Part shown: piece after piece, positions 1-7,504 of the stretch
Layout of the letters: each line of letters starts with the position of its first letter
Position numbering within the stretch: position 1 is the stretch's first letter
Notes under the pieces: generated by a model
Seen by the model: only the letters and a program-made list of their open reading frames with translations
Told to the model about the DNA's origin: nothing
Database searches by the model: none
Translations under genes and position numbers: made by a program
DNA from: CANHBY01 sp046342195
Lineage (GTDB): Bacteria; Pseudomonadota; Gammaproteobacteria; Burkholderiales; Burkholderiaceae_C
Direction of reading: 5' to 3'
Length of the DNA stretch: 64,000 bases
Assembly (NCBI GenBank): GCA_046342195.1
Contig: JBKDQE010000020.1
Span: 1-64,000, forward strand

Positions 1-190
1 CCTCTAGTTCCCGCAGCCGCTGGGCCTCTGAAGCCTCCATGCCGCCGAACTTAGAGCGCCACTTGTAGAAGGTCACGTCACTGAACCCGCCATTGCGGCA
101 GACCTCCTTGATCGGGATGCCGGCCTCGGCCTGCCTCAGAAAGCCAATGATCTGCTCTTCGGTAAATCTGCTCTTCTTCATGTCCGTCAT
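1..190 (-). CDS. IS3-family transposase OrfA (partial)
   Basis: The minus-strand reading frame starts with MTDMKKSRFTEEQIIGFL at 190 and continues with a helix-turn-helix region (…EVCRNGGFSDVTFYKWR…) to the left edge. This is the DNA-binding OrfA of the IS407 group, which is normally fused to the DDE catalytic OrfB by programmed frameshifting. Only about 63 residues are visible. A second in-frame ATG lies three codons downstream at 181. OrfB is not in the window. Confidence 0.8.
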   Translation of the reverse strand, partial: MTDMKKSRFTEEQIIGFLRQAEAGIPIKEVCRNGGFSDVTFYKWRSKFGGMEASEAQRLRELE

Positions 191-249
191 TCTCCTGGTT
201 GACGGACTTCACGAACTTTATGCTGGTACGGCTGGTGGGGGGCAGGTCA
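1..249 (-). mobile_element. IS3-family (IS407-group) insertion sequence, right-edge fragment in window
   Basis: This is the 5' end of an insertion sequence that continues past the left edge of the window. Read on the minus strand it begins at about 249 with tgacctgccccccacc, which resembles the terminal repeat of IS407-group elements, followed by orfA starting at 190. The element stops 1 base short of the stop codon of the restriction endonuclease-like gene at 251. It either inserted exactly at that gene's 3' end or removed what lay beyond. The other end and any target duplication are outside the window. Confidence 0.7.
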
Positions 250-250
250 T

Positions 251-934
251 TCACTTCCGAAGCGACCGCAGATACTCGCGGACAAACGCCTTGAACGCAG
301 CTTCCGAAAGATGCGCTCGCAGAGCGTGGTCAGGAAACTCCGCCCAGTTGGATCCAGCCTTTTTTGAAAATGTCCGATGCCACTTTTCTATGTCGGTCCC
401 GTTACGAATAGCGCTGCTAGATGAATTTTCAGAGTTGTCACGATTTTTGACTTGGAGCAACCTCCACTTGCCACCTGCTTGGTCCGGAGGTTTTACGAAG
501 TCGACGGCACGCACCATGGCTCCGGAGCACCAAATCCACCCACGCGGTTCCATCACGGAGGCTAGGTAGCGTTCAAGCAGATCGCCAACGAGGTTTTCAG
601 CTCCCATAGAAAGTAGGTGTTCCTGCTTGGCACGATCCAAGTCGGCGACTGGAATCTCAAAATATTCATGCAATATGACAGACACCATCTCATCGGGGAC
701 GGTTGCCGGTGCTTGCGGGGCACGGTGCTCCCTTGCAGCTGCAAACGCACTGGCCTGACGTTCGATGTAGAGCTTTGAGCCGATGGCTGGGGAGCTCTTC
801 CCCCGCATAGCAGAAGCTACCTCGGGAAAGGCTGCCAAGAAGCGAATGAGTGAAGCGTAAGTTTGCTGCAACGTCGGATCGACCCTGCCCATGGCGCCTT
901 GCGCAACTTCCGCAGCGTTCTGAATGAAACTCAT
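251..934 (-). CDS. SinI-like type II restriction endonuclease (putative)
   Basis: A 227-residue protein resembling the SinI family of type II restriction enzymes, whose known members cut GGWCC. The visible catalytic candidates are D145 (AVDF) and Q161-x-K163 (LLQVKNRD), which would be a PD-(D/E)xK core with Gln in the second acidic position. A Ser/Asn-rich stretch (NSENSSSS, about 168-174) and IRNGTxIEKWHRTF follow, which I recall as typical of the family. Length is normal for the family. No intact cognate cytosine methyltransferase is in view; it could lie beyond the IS to the left or be lost. The Shine-Dalgarno sequence lies inside a hairpin (941-954). Family assignment is from memory of the motif pattern, not a search. 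Confidence 0.62.
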   Translation of the reverse strand: MSFIQNAAEVAQGAMGRVDPTLQQTYASLIRFLAAFPEVASAMRGKSSPAIGSKLYIERQASAFAAAREHRAPQAPATVPDEMVSVILHEYFEIPVADLDRAKQEHLLSMGAENLVGDLLERYLASVMEPRGWIWCSGAMVRAVDFVKPPDQAGGKWRLLQVKNRDNSENSSSSAIRNGTDIEKWHRTFSKKAGSNWAEFPDHALRAHLSEAAFKAFVREYLRSLRK

Positions 935-937
935 GAA

Positions 938-956
938 AATCCCCCTAAAGGGGGGG
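938..956 (-). promoter_or_regulatory. Hairpin enclosing the Shine-Dalgarno of the endonuclease gene
   Basis: The sequence ccccctaaaggggg (941-954) forms a 5-bp all-GC stem with a 4-base loop just upstream of the start codon at 934. On the minus strand the only good ribosome-binding site (AGGGGGA, 7 bases from ATG) is one arm of this stem, so translation may be throttled. Whether it forms in the cell is inference. Confidence 0.4.
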
Positions 957-992
957 ACTGTAGCAAACCGCGACGGTCGGCTTAGAACGGAG

Positions 993-1157
993 TCAGTATT
1001 TTCTGCACCACAGCTGGTTGTCGCCCTGAATCAGCAGGTTGTGGGCATTGACCCCGCTCAGAATCCCGTGAACGGGCTCCTGTTTGAGCAAGTGATATGG
1101 CACCCCCTGGGCGGTCTCCTTCGCTTGGTTTTTGTTCACCCATTCAAAAAATGGCAT
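993..1157 (-). pseudogene. N-terminal remnant of a type III-like DNA methyltransferase (mod)
   Basis: The minus-strand frame from ATG 1157 reads MPFFEWVNKNQAKETAQGVP and continues through PYHLLK to NLLIQGDN, then degenerates (QLWCRKY) and stops after 54 codons. In intact Mod-type adenine methyltransferases this N-terminus is followed by LEALKALLP… and the DPPYN motif. Here everything after the QGDN segment is missing, so no catalytic motif remains. It lies between the integrase and the SinI-like endonuclease gene on the same strand and points to a former restriction-modification locus. The resemblance is from memory of the family and should be confirmed by alignment. Confidence 0.65.
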
Positions 1158-1266
1158 GTTTTCGTTTTCTGTTGATGGCTCCGTAAACCAAATTAGTTTA
1201 AGTACGGTAGCCCCCGCAGTGCAGTGCACTTCGCAAGGTTGTGTAGGTGACCGGTGATATGAAGGA

Positions 1267-3075
1267 TCAGGCACCGCCTGCCTTTGCTGCCTCTGCTTTC
1301 TGTGCCTTCTTTCGGGCCAACTCCTCTGCTTTTTCCTTTTCGGCAAGCATCGCGTTCTTGCGCGCGATGACCGCCTCACGCTTGATTCGTGCCTCGGTCG
1401 AAATCCTGTTAGACAGGTCAAACCGGCCTTTCTGGTATTTGAGACCCGAGAGGTCTAAGCCCTCGTAGCAAAGTTTGGGGATGCCCTCATCCCATAATCG
1501 TTGCAGAGAAAACTTGTTGGGGTTGTAAGCCTCGCTCACGTGGTCAATGTCATGCCCGGCGAGTTGGCAACGCATCTCCCACTCCACACCTCGGTCTTTC
1601 AGCTCTTGAAGGGCCGTGGCGCGAAATGAGTGGAATGTCGGGCTGCGTGAATTGAACAGGCCCAGCTTCTTCATGTGCCCGCGCCAATAGTTGCCAATGG
1701 CATTGCCCTTTTCACCATCGGCATTGATACCGATGCCGGGGAACACCTCAGGCCCCAAGCCCAAGGCTTTCACGTCCTGCAAGTAGTCCAGCAGACCCAG
1801 ATTGATCAACTCGGGGTGCACCGGAATCACGCGGATGGCTGCCGCTGATTTGACGCTTTTGTCCTCGTCTTCGAGGATGTTGATGGACATGGCCTGTATG
1901 CCATCCTTCACATAAAAGTCGGACAGGAGCAGTTGTGCCACCTCCCTTCGCCGTGTGCCAGCAAACAGAGCAATCAGAGGTGGCCAGAAATGATGGGCCT
2001 CATTCGGGTGAAACTTCTTTGGGTCAAACAGAGTTTGCAGTTGCCCAATGGTGTGAATGGGATTGGCGGCACCTGTCGCGGCCTTGCGGGCCTTTTTGCT
2101 GAAAATCCGTTGACCGTCCGTTGGTAGGCGAACGTTTTGAGGGTAATACCCCTTGTTGCGTGCCCACTGCAAGAAGCCTGCAACAACGTCCGTGTGGTTA
2201 TCCACTGACCGATGGCCAAGGCCATCGTCGCCTGAGCGATCGCCTGCCTCAACCTCTTTGTCATTCAGCAGGTATTTAATGAATTGGTTAACGTCTTCAC
2301 GCTCAATTGTGGCGATGTCCTCGTCTTTACCCCAATGCGCCATGAACAGTTCAAACTTGCGCTTGTTTCCCTTTTTGCTGCGGGAAGTAGTCCACTTTGA
2401 ACCCGCTGCCTCTTTGAAATACTCAGCCCAACGCACGCTGATGCGGTTGGCAGGATCGGATGTGCGGGCTGGCGTGGCAGGCTGTGGCGCTACTGCTGGG
2501 ACGGCCTGTGAAACCGGCACGGCCAGCGTCTGAGCAGCCATGCGCGCCAAGTCACGATCTCTTGCAGCAAGCTCTTCCTTGAAGCGGGCCATTTCTGCTG
2601 CCTGCTCACGCTGATAGGCCAGCATTGCCTCGGGCACCTCTGCGGGTCGTTCTTGGTAACGCTGGACGGTGGCGGCCAGTTCTGCCTGCTTTTTGGCTTC
2701 CAGCCGCTCAAAGGCAGCGATCTCGGCGGGGCTGTCCGAGTCAGTTTGAATTGTGTAGCCGTGTTGCTCGCCGTTGGGAAGCGTTACGTTTTGGCTGGCG
2801 CGCAGGTCGCGCAGCTCTCCCTTGTCGGCCTTGGACAGAATGTCGGCAATGCTGGTTTCGCTTGTGCTCATGCGTGCACCCAGCCGCTCGAAAATGTCGT
2901 AGGCCTGCAATGCGAGTGGGCGAGCCATTCGCAGAGCTTCACGTTGGTTGCGGGTGTGCAGGGACCGCTTGATTTCCCACTTGCCATCGAATTTCTCCCG
3001 GAGCGTCTTGGGCACGACGATCCGGAAGAAGTAGATGCCGTGGCGCGACTGTTTAACGTAGCATGGAATGCGCAT
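1267..3075 (-). CDS. Tyrosine-type site-specific integrase
   Basis: A large (602-residue) tyrosine recombinase that would integrate or excise the element to its left. The N-terminus (RIPCYVKQSRHGIYFFRIVV) matches the DUF6538-type arm domain. A long Ala/Glu/Arg-rich helical region, probably coiled coil, follows at about 100-190. A SAM-like core-binding domain precedes the catalytic domain with GTRRREVA (Arg I), HSFRAT (HxxR), LAGHDIDHV and the Tyr nucleophile in SEAYNP near the C-terminus. The C-tail is Lys/Glu/Ala-rich. I chose the ATG at 3075; a GTG seven codons upstream (3096) is possible. The gene begins about 60 bp from a terminator hairpin and 100 bp from tRNA-Asp, the usual placing of an integrase next to its attachment site. 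Confidence 0.88.
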   Translation of the reverse strand: MRIPCYVKQSRHGIYFFRIVVPKTLREKFDGKWEIKRSLHTRNQREALRMARPLALQAYDIFERLGARMSTSETSIADILSKADKGELRDLRASQNVTLPNGEQHGYTIQTDSDSPAEIAAFERLEAKKQAELAATVQRYQERPAEVPEAMLAYQREQAAEMARFKEELAARDRDLARMAAQTLAVPVSQAVPAVAPQPATPARTSDPANRISVRWAEYFKEAAGSKWTTSRSKKGNKRKFELFMAHWGKDEDIATIEREDVNQFIKYLLNDKEVEAGDRSGDDGLGHRSVDNHTDVVAGFLQWARNKGYYPQNVRLPTDGQRIFSKKARKAATGAANPIHTIGQLQTLFDPKKFHPNEAHHFWPPLIALFAGTRRREVAQLLLSDFYVKDGIQAMSINILEDEDKSVKSAAAIRVIPVHPELINLGLLDYLQDVKALGLGPEVFPGIGINADGEKGNAIGNYWRGHMKKLGLFNSRSPTFHSFRATALQELKDRGVEWEMRCQLAGHDIDHVSEAYNPNKFSLQRLWDEGIPKLCYEGLDLSGLKYQKGRFDLSNRISTEARIKREAVIARKNAMLAEKEKAEELARKKAQKAEAAKAGGA

Positions 3076-3133
3076 TATCGGGCAGGAACGGACCACCCGA
3101 ATGGACCACTACTTGGGAGAGCCACAAAGCAAA

Positions 3134-3167
3134 AAGCCTTGTAAGTCGTTGACTTACAAGGCTTTCG
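3134..3167. terminator. Bidirectional hairpin downstream of the tRNA cluster
   Basis: A perfect 12-bp stem (gccttgtaagtc … gacttacaaggc) with a gtt loop, A-rich on one side and T-rich on the other. It sits between the leftward-transcribed tRNA-Asp and the integrase gene. Read leftward it is followed by a run of T, so it fits a Rho-independent terminator for the gltX/tRNA transcript. Confidence 0.7.
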
Positions 3168-3174
3168 CGTTTAT

Positions 3175-3251
3175 TGGCGGAGTGGACGGGGCTCGAACCC
3201 GCGACCCCCGGCGTGACAGGCCGGTATTCTAACCAACTGAACTACCACTCC
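3175..3251 (-). tRNA. tRNA-Asp (GTC)
   Basis: A full cloverleaf can be traced on the minus strand: acceptor ggagtgg/ccactcc, D-arm, anticodon loop cctgtcacg (GTC), T-arm ggttcgagc, and an encoded CCA at 3175-3177. It is the last of three tRNA genes transcribed leftward behind gltX. Its 3' end is the likely attachment site for the integrase element to the left. Confidence 0.95.
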
Positions 3252-3291
3252 AAAAGAATCAGCGTATTACCGACTCAAAAAAACTTGAATT

Positions 3292-3319
3292 TTGCAAAGC
3301 TATTTAACTTGCTTTGCAA
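3292..3319. other. Inverted repeat between tRNA-Glu and tRNA-Asp
   Basis: ttgcaaagc and its complement gctttgcaa form a 9-bp stem around a 10-base loop in the spacer between the two tRNAs. It could be a processing or pausing structure in the precursor transcript; no function can be read from sequence alone. Confidence 0.4.
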
Positions 3320-3339
3320 GGGCCAAATTATACACTGAT

Positions 3340-3415
3340 TGGCGTCCCCTAGGGGATTCGAACCCCTGTAATCACCGTGAAAGGGTGGTGTCCTAGGCCT
3401 CTAGACGAAGGGGAC
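3340..3415 (-). tRNA. tRNA-Glu (TTC)
   Basis: Minus-strand cloverleaf with acceptor gtcccct/aggggac, anticodon loop ctttcac (TTC), T-arm ggttcgaat and encoded CCA. It is the substrate of the glutamyl-tRNA synthetase encoded just upstream in the same direction. Confidence 0.95.
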
Positions 3416-3445
3416 AGGATCTTGGCATTATACCTGCGTTTGCTT

Positions 3446-3521
<76 letters not shown>

Positions 3522-3601
3522 AATGGCTTAAAAACTTGGAATAACTTTTTGAGTTATTTTTTGTTTTTTTACCTTGTTTAAGCAAGACCGAGATTATATA
3601 T

Positions 3602-5020
3602 TCAATTCCACTTTCCTTGCAAGCGATTGATCACCGTTGACGCGGGAAAGATCTCAAGGACGGCATCCAGGGAGGGGGTTTGAGGGCGTCCGCACACCAA
3701 AACGCGCACAGCGTGGGCGAGCTGGGGCATTTTGAGCTGATGCTCATGGAGGGTTTGCTTGATTGCCGCTGCAATCGATGCTTTGTTCCATTCGATTTTT
3801 TCAAACTGAGCGCGCAAAAATTGCAAGGCCGGCTGCACCGCGGGCGTGACATGGTGCTCCAGGTCCGCAGGAGATGGAAAAACGTCTTCAAAGTACATCT
3901 TGAGCCAATCAGCGAGCTCGCTCAGGGTCGAGCAGCGGTCTTTGAAGAGCGCACACATTTCAGGACGAACCTGAACCGCCCTGCCCCTGCGGCTCATGTG
4001 GTGTTCAAGATGCCGGGCCACGATGTCATCGGGCAGTGCCCTGAGATATTGGGCATTGACCCAATTGAGCTTGGCGGCATCCCATTGAGCAGGGCTTTTG
4101 GCGAGGTGAGTTCCATCAAACCACTGAACCAATTGCTCCAGCGAAAAAATTTCATCATCACCATGGCTCCAGCCCAAACGAGCAAGGTAATTGAGCATGG
4201 CTTCTGGCAGGTACCCTGCTTCTTCATATTGCATCACGCTGACAGCGCCGTGACGCTTGGAGAGCTTTTCACCGTCGGGGCCGAGAATCATGGGCACATG
4301 GCCATAGACCGGCAACTCAGCGCCCAGCGCCCGGAGAATGTTGATTTGACGGGGCGTGTTGTTGACGTGATCATCGCCGCGAATCACATGGGTGATGTGC
4401 ATGTCCCAGTCGTCTACGACCACGCAAAAATTGTAGGTGGGAATACCGATATCATTTCCAGCCGCCCCATCAGGGTGAGGCCGTGCAATGATGAGATCAT
4501 CTAACTCGCGGTTATGAATGGTGATGGGGCCCTTGACCATATCGACCCAGGACACTTCCCCTTCGAGCGGGTTGCGAAAGCGGATCACGGGAGATCGGCC
4601 CCGGGGCACCGGAGGCAAATTTTTTCCAGGTTCAGGGCGCCAGCGTCCGTCATATCGGGGTTTATCGCCCCGCTGGCGCTGAGCTTCACGCATGGCTTCG
4701 AGCTCTTCGGGTGAGCAATAGCAGCGGTAAGCCGAGCCGTTTTGCAGCATTTGACGAATGACTTCGCGGTAGCGCTCGATTTGCTGCATCTGAAAGAAGG
4801 GGCCTTCATCGATGTCGAGCCGGAGCCACTGCATCGCGGCGATGATTTGATCGACGGCTTCTTGAGTGGATCGGGCCACATCAGTGTCTTCAATACGAAG
4901 AATAAAGCGGCCTCCAAAATGGCGGGCAAAAGCCCATGAAAACAAGGCTGTGCGAGCGGTTCCAAGGTGCAGAAAGCCGGTGGGAGAAGGAGCAATTCGG
5001 GTTCGGATGGGGCGGTTCAT
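3602..5020 (-). CDS. gltX: Glutamate--tRNA ligase
   Basis: Class I aminoacyl-tRNA synthetase of 472 residues that charges tRNA-Glu with glutamate in the cytoplasm. The HIGH-type motif is APSPTGFLHLG (10-20) and the KMSKS-type motif is KLSKR (252-256). The zinc-binding-like Cys pair (RCYC, about 100-102) and DDWDM and RGDDHVNNTPRQ segments are present. The start at 5020 gives the canonical MNRPIRTRIAPSPTG; the open frame runs 47 codons further upstream without homology. Compared with the usual ARxDGxPTYNF loop there is an insertion of about 9 residues (PHPDGAAGNDIG, near 181-192). It is followed by three tRNA genes, one of them its own substrate tRNA. Confidence 0.97.
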   Translation of the reverse strand: MNRPIRTRIAPSPTGFLHLGTARTALFSWAFARHFGGRFILRIEDTDVARSTQEAVDQIIAAMQWLRLDIDEGPFFQMQQIERYREVIRQMLQNGSAYRCYCSPEELEAMREAQRQRGDKPRYDGRWRPEPGKNLPPVPRGRSPVIRFRNPLEGEVSWVDMVKGPITIHNRELDDLIIARPHPDGAAGNDIGIPTYNFCVVVDDWDMHITHVIRGDDHVNNTPRQINILRALGAELPVYGHVPMILGPDGEKLSKRHGAVSVMQYEEAGYLPEAMLNYLARLGWSHGDDEIFSLEQLVQWFDGTHLAKSPAQWDAAKLNWVNAQYLRALPDDIVARHLEHHMSRRGRAVQVRPEMCALFKDRCSTLSELADWLKMYFEDVFPSPADLEHHVTPAVQPALQFLRAQFEKIEWNKASIAAAIKQTLHEHQLKMPQLAHAVRVLVCGRPQTPSLDAVLEIFPASTVINRLQGKWN

Positions 5021-5268
5021 GGGTGAGCAAAGAGGCAAACAGTAGACAATGAGAATCTTGAGAACATGAATTGTGCCGGGATCAAGCAAGCCGCTCCACA
5101 TTCCGTCATTCAGCCTCAACAAGCCCGGCGAACTTCTACAATCGTTCAAGATCACACGCACTGGAAGATCTCGGTGCGGGGCAAGGATAGCGCCTTATTG
5201 ATTTTGAACCGGCCCCAAGAGAGGGCTTATTTCAGACGACCATTTTTGTCATCAGCAAAGGAACGGGT

Positions 5269-6036
5269 ATGCGTCGAGTTGTTTTTAATCAGAAGGGCGG
5301 CGTTGGCAAGTCAACGATTACATCAAACTTGGCGGCCATTGCTGCCAAACAAGGTCGGCAGACCTTGGTGATCGACCTCGATCGTCAAGGCAACACCAGC
5401 CGGTATTTGCTCGGTGAAGGGGCCGATGCACCCTTGGTTGGGGCCGCAGGGTTTTTTGAATCGACCTTGCAGTTTTCTTTGCGCGCTCAAAGCATGGATG
5501 CTTATATCGTCGAGACCCCCTGGGACAATTTACACCTCATTCCGGCCAGCCCGGCCTTGGATGAATTGCACAGCAAGCTGGAAAGCCGCTACAAAATTTA
5601 CAAGCTGCGCGATGCGCTCATTGAATTGAAAGATCAGTATGACGAAATCTGGATCGACACCCCGCCTGCTTTGAATTTTTACACCCGCTCGGCCCTGATT
5701 GCCGCACAAGGCTGCCTGATTCCATTTGACTGTGATGATTTTTCACGCCGGGCCCTGTACGGGCTGATCGATAGCTTCAAGGAAATTCAAGCCGATCACA
5801 ACCCCGATCTTTTCATTGAGGGCATTGTGGTGAATCAATTTCAGCCGCGCGCCGCACTGCCCCAGCGCACGGTCCAGGAGTTGATCGATGAAGGCTTGCC
5901 TGTGTGTCAGCCCTACCTGAGCTCCAGCGTCAAAATGAAAGAGTCTCATGAATACTCCCGCCCCATGATTCACCTCGACCCCCGCCACAAACTGACCCAA
6001 GAATATGAGGCGCTTTACAAGTCGCTCACCTTATAG
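5269..6036 (+). CDS. ParA-family ATPase, stand-alone
   Basis: A 255-residue deviant-Walker P-loop ATPase of the ParA/MinD group. The Walker A motif is KGGVGKST (9-16), Walker A' is LVIDLDRQGN (about 35-44) and Walker B is IWIDTPP. It lacks an N-terminal helix-turn-helix, so it resembles small ParA proteins that position cargo (plasmids, chromosomal loci or protein complexes) on the nucleoid. No parB-like gene or parS-like repeat is next to it, so its cargo is unknown. It is divergent from gltX with a 248-bp spacer that must hold both promoters. Confidence 0.88.
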   Translation: MRRVVFNQKGGVGKSTITSNLAAIAAKQGRQTLVIDLDRQGNTSRYLLGEGADAPLVGAAGFFESTLQFSLRAQSMDAYIVETPWDNLHLIPASPALDELHSKLESRYKIYKLRDALIELKDQYDEIWIDTPPALNFYTRSALIAAQGCLIPFDCDDFSRRALYGLIDSFKEIQADHNPDLFIEGIVVNQFQPRAALPQRTVQELIDEGLPVCQPYLSSSVKMKESHEYSRPMIHLDPRHKLTQEYEALYKSLTL

Positions 6037-6156
6037 TGGGACTGTTTCAGAAGACAGGAAGTCGTTGTTCATGGCAGAAATATTTTGTTCGCCGAGATGA
6101 CATACAAGCGCTTATCAAGGGCCGGGGTATCACCTCAGTTGAGAACCAATATCAAA

Positions 6157-7200
6157 TCAAGAGCACAAGCCCAGGACCCGATCATGGAACGGGCAATTTG
6201 GGCTGCTGGAGGGCCGTCTGATGGCGGCAGTTGAGCTGCAGTTATTGATTTGGGCTTCAGTCGATGGGTAGTAACTCCAATCAGGGCTCAAAGGCGGCAA
6301 CTTCAGGCTGACATCGCTCCATTTTGGATGCCCCTTGGCCTGGAGCAGCGGAAAATTGTCGCAAAGTGACTTGGCCAGACGCGCCAAGGCGTCACGGGTT
6401 TGAGGCAAGCTATAGTCATAGGTGACGATCATGGTTTTAACCGCCAAGGCCGGGACATCTTTGGCAAGCCATTGGGGGTAACTTTGGGAGCGTATCTCGC
6501 TTTTGGAGTAAGTGATCAGGGCTTGTGATACCGCGGCAGAGTCATCCCGGCTCAAGAGCTTGAAGTATTTTTCAACCCCTGGCTCCATGCCCAGAAAAAT
6601 GGGCGAAGGCTGGCCAGCCACCAGAATGACCACGTCAATTGAACGGTCACGCACAAGCCGAATGAGGGCCTCTTCGTTGCTGAAAGAGCTGACCTGCGAC
6701 TCAGAGATTGGCAACCCGAACATCGACTGATAAAGCGTAGAAGCAGTGATGGCCGACCCACTGCCAATGGGGCCGATGTTGATGCGCTGATTGCGGATTT
6801 CGCTGAGATACTTCAAGGGCGAATCAGAACGCGTGACGACGTAAATTTCTTCGTTGTACAAAGGAAGCACCACCCGGAGCGGCCGCACGATTCGTTCTGC
6901 CTCGACATTACCCCGGGCGGCCAAATCTTTGAAGGCTTGATACACATCTGACTGCACCAAGGCCAGCTTGGTGCCGGGCTCGTCACGCAGGCGCCTCATA
7001 TTTTCGACTGAGCCCTTGGAGGGCAGCGCCTTGAGGTCAATGCCTGCCGCCGGGGCCACAAAATTCGCCAGATCACGACCAATCTGGATGTAAGTGCCAT
7101 TTTCAGAGGCTGTGACGATGTTGTACTGAAGGTTGCGTTGAGCCCATGCCGGGAGAACCAGAAGCCCCATCATGAGAGTGATAAAAAATCGTTGGAACAT
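6157..7200 (-). CDS. TAXI-family TRAP transporter solute-binding protein
   Basis: Periplasmic solute receptor of 347 residues. An N-terminal signal peptide (MFQRFFITLMMGLLVLPAWA, cut before QRN) is followed by the TAXI fold, with the segment TASENGTYIQIGRDLA and the GSGSAITA ligand-site loop. These proteins normally deliver substrates to a fused DctQM permease, but no TRAP permease gene lies nearby, so it may pair with a distant one or act in sensing. The start at 7200 was preferred to the upstream frame start at 7236 because it gives a clean signal peptide. About 26 C-terminal residues after QINNC look like an unusual Ser/Pro/Arg-rich tail. Confidence 0.85.
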   Translation of the reverse strand: MFQRFFITLMMGLLVLPAWAQRNLQYNIVTASENGTYIQIGRDLANFVAPAAGIDLKALPSKGSVENMRRLRDEPGTKLALVQSDVYQAFKDLAARGNVEAERIVRPLRVVLPLYNEEIYVVTRSDSPLKYLSEIRNQRINIGPIGSGSAITASTLYQSMFGLPISESQVSSFSNEEALIRLVRDRSIDVVILVAGQPSPIFLGMEPGVEKYFKLLSRDDSAAVSQALITYSKSEIRSQSYPQWLAKDVPALAVKTMIVTYDYSLPQTRDALARLAKSLCDNFPLLQAKGHPKWSDVSLKLPPLSPDWSYYPSTEAQINNCSSTAAIRRPSSSPNCPFHDRVLGLCS

Positions 7201-7504
7201 GCAAAAACACTCCAGGTACAAAAACGACCTGACCACGAAAAATTCTTCTCAACAAGCCCATACGCACTGAGCTGATGCCGATGCCATTATCTGACTGACT
7301 GGAGACATCCACACAACGCTTTTAACACAGGGGCGCGAAAACCTCCACAGTGGCCTGAAAATCAAGGCAGGCTGGCCACCGCTCAGTGATGTGCGCGAGG
7401 GGGGTGATGGCGCGACTGAAGAAGCACCGAAGGCAGAGCTTTTTCAGAGGGCAGATGAAGAGAATTTTTGATGTGCAACATGGCACCGAGATAAAAAGCA
7501 AGCC

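Noticed and set aside
3540..3570. Terminator-like hairpin aataact…agttatt plus T-run on the plus strand
   Set aside because: Nothing is transcribed rightward into it. On the minus strand it lies in the spacer before tRNA-Ala, where it may simply be A+T-rich spacer.
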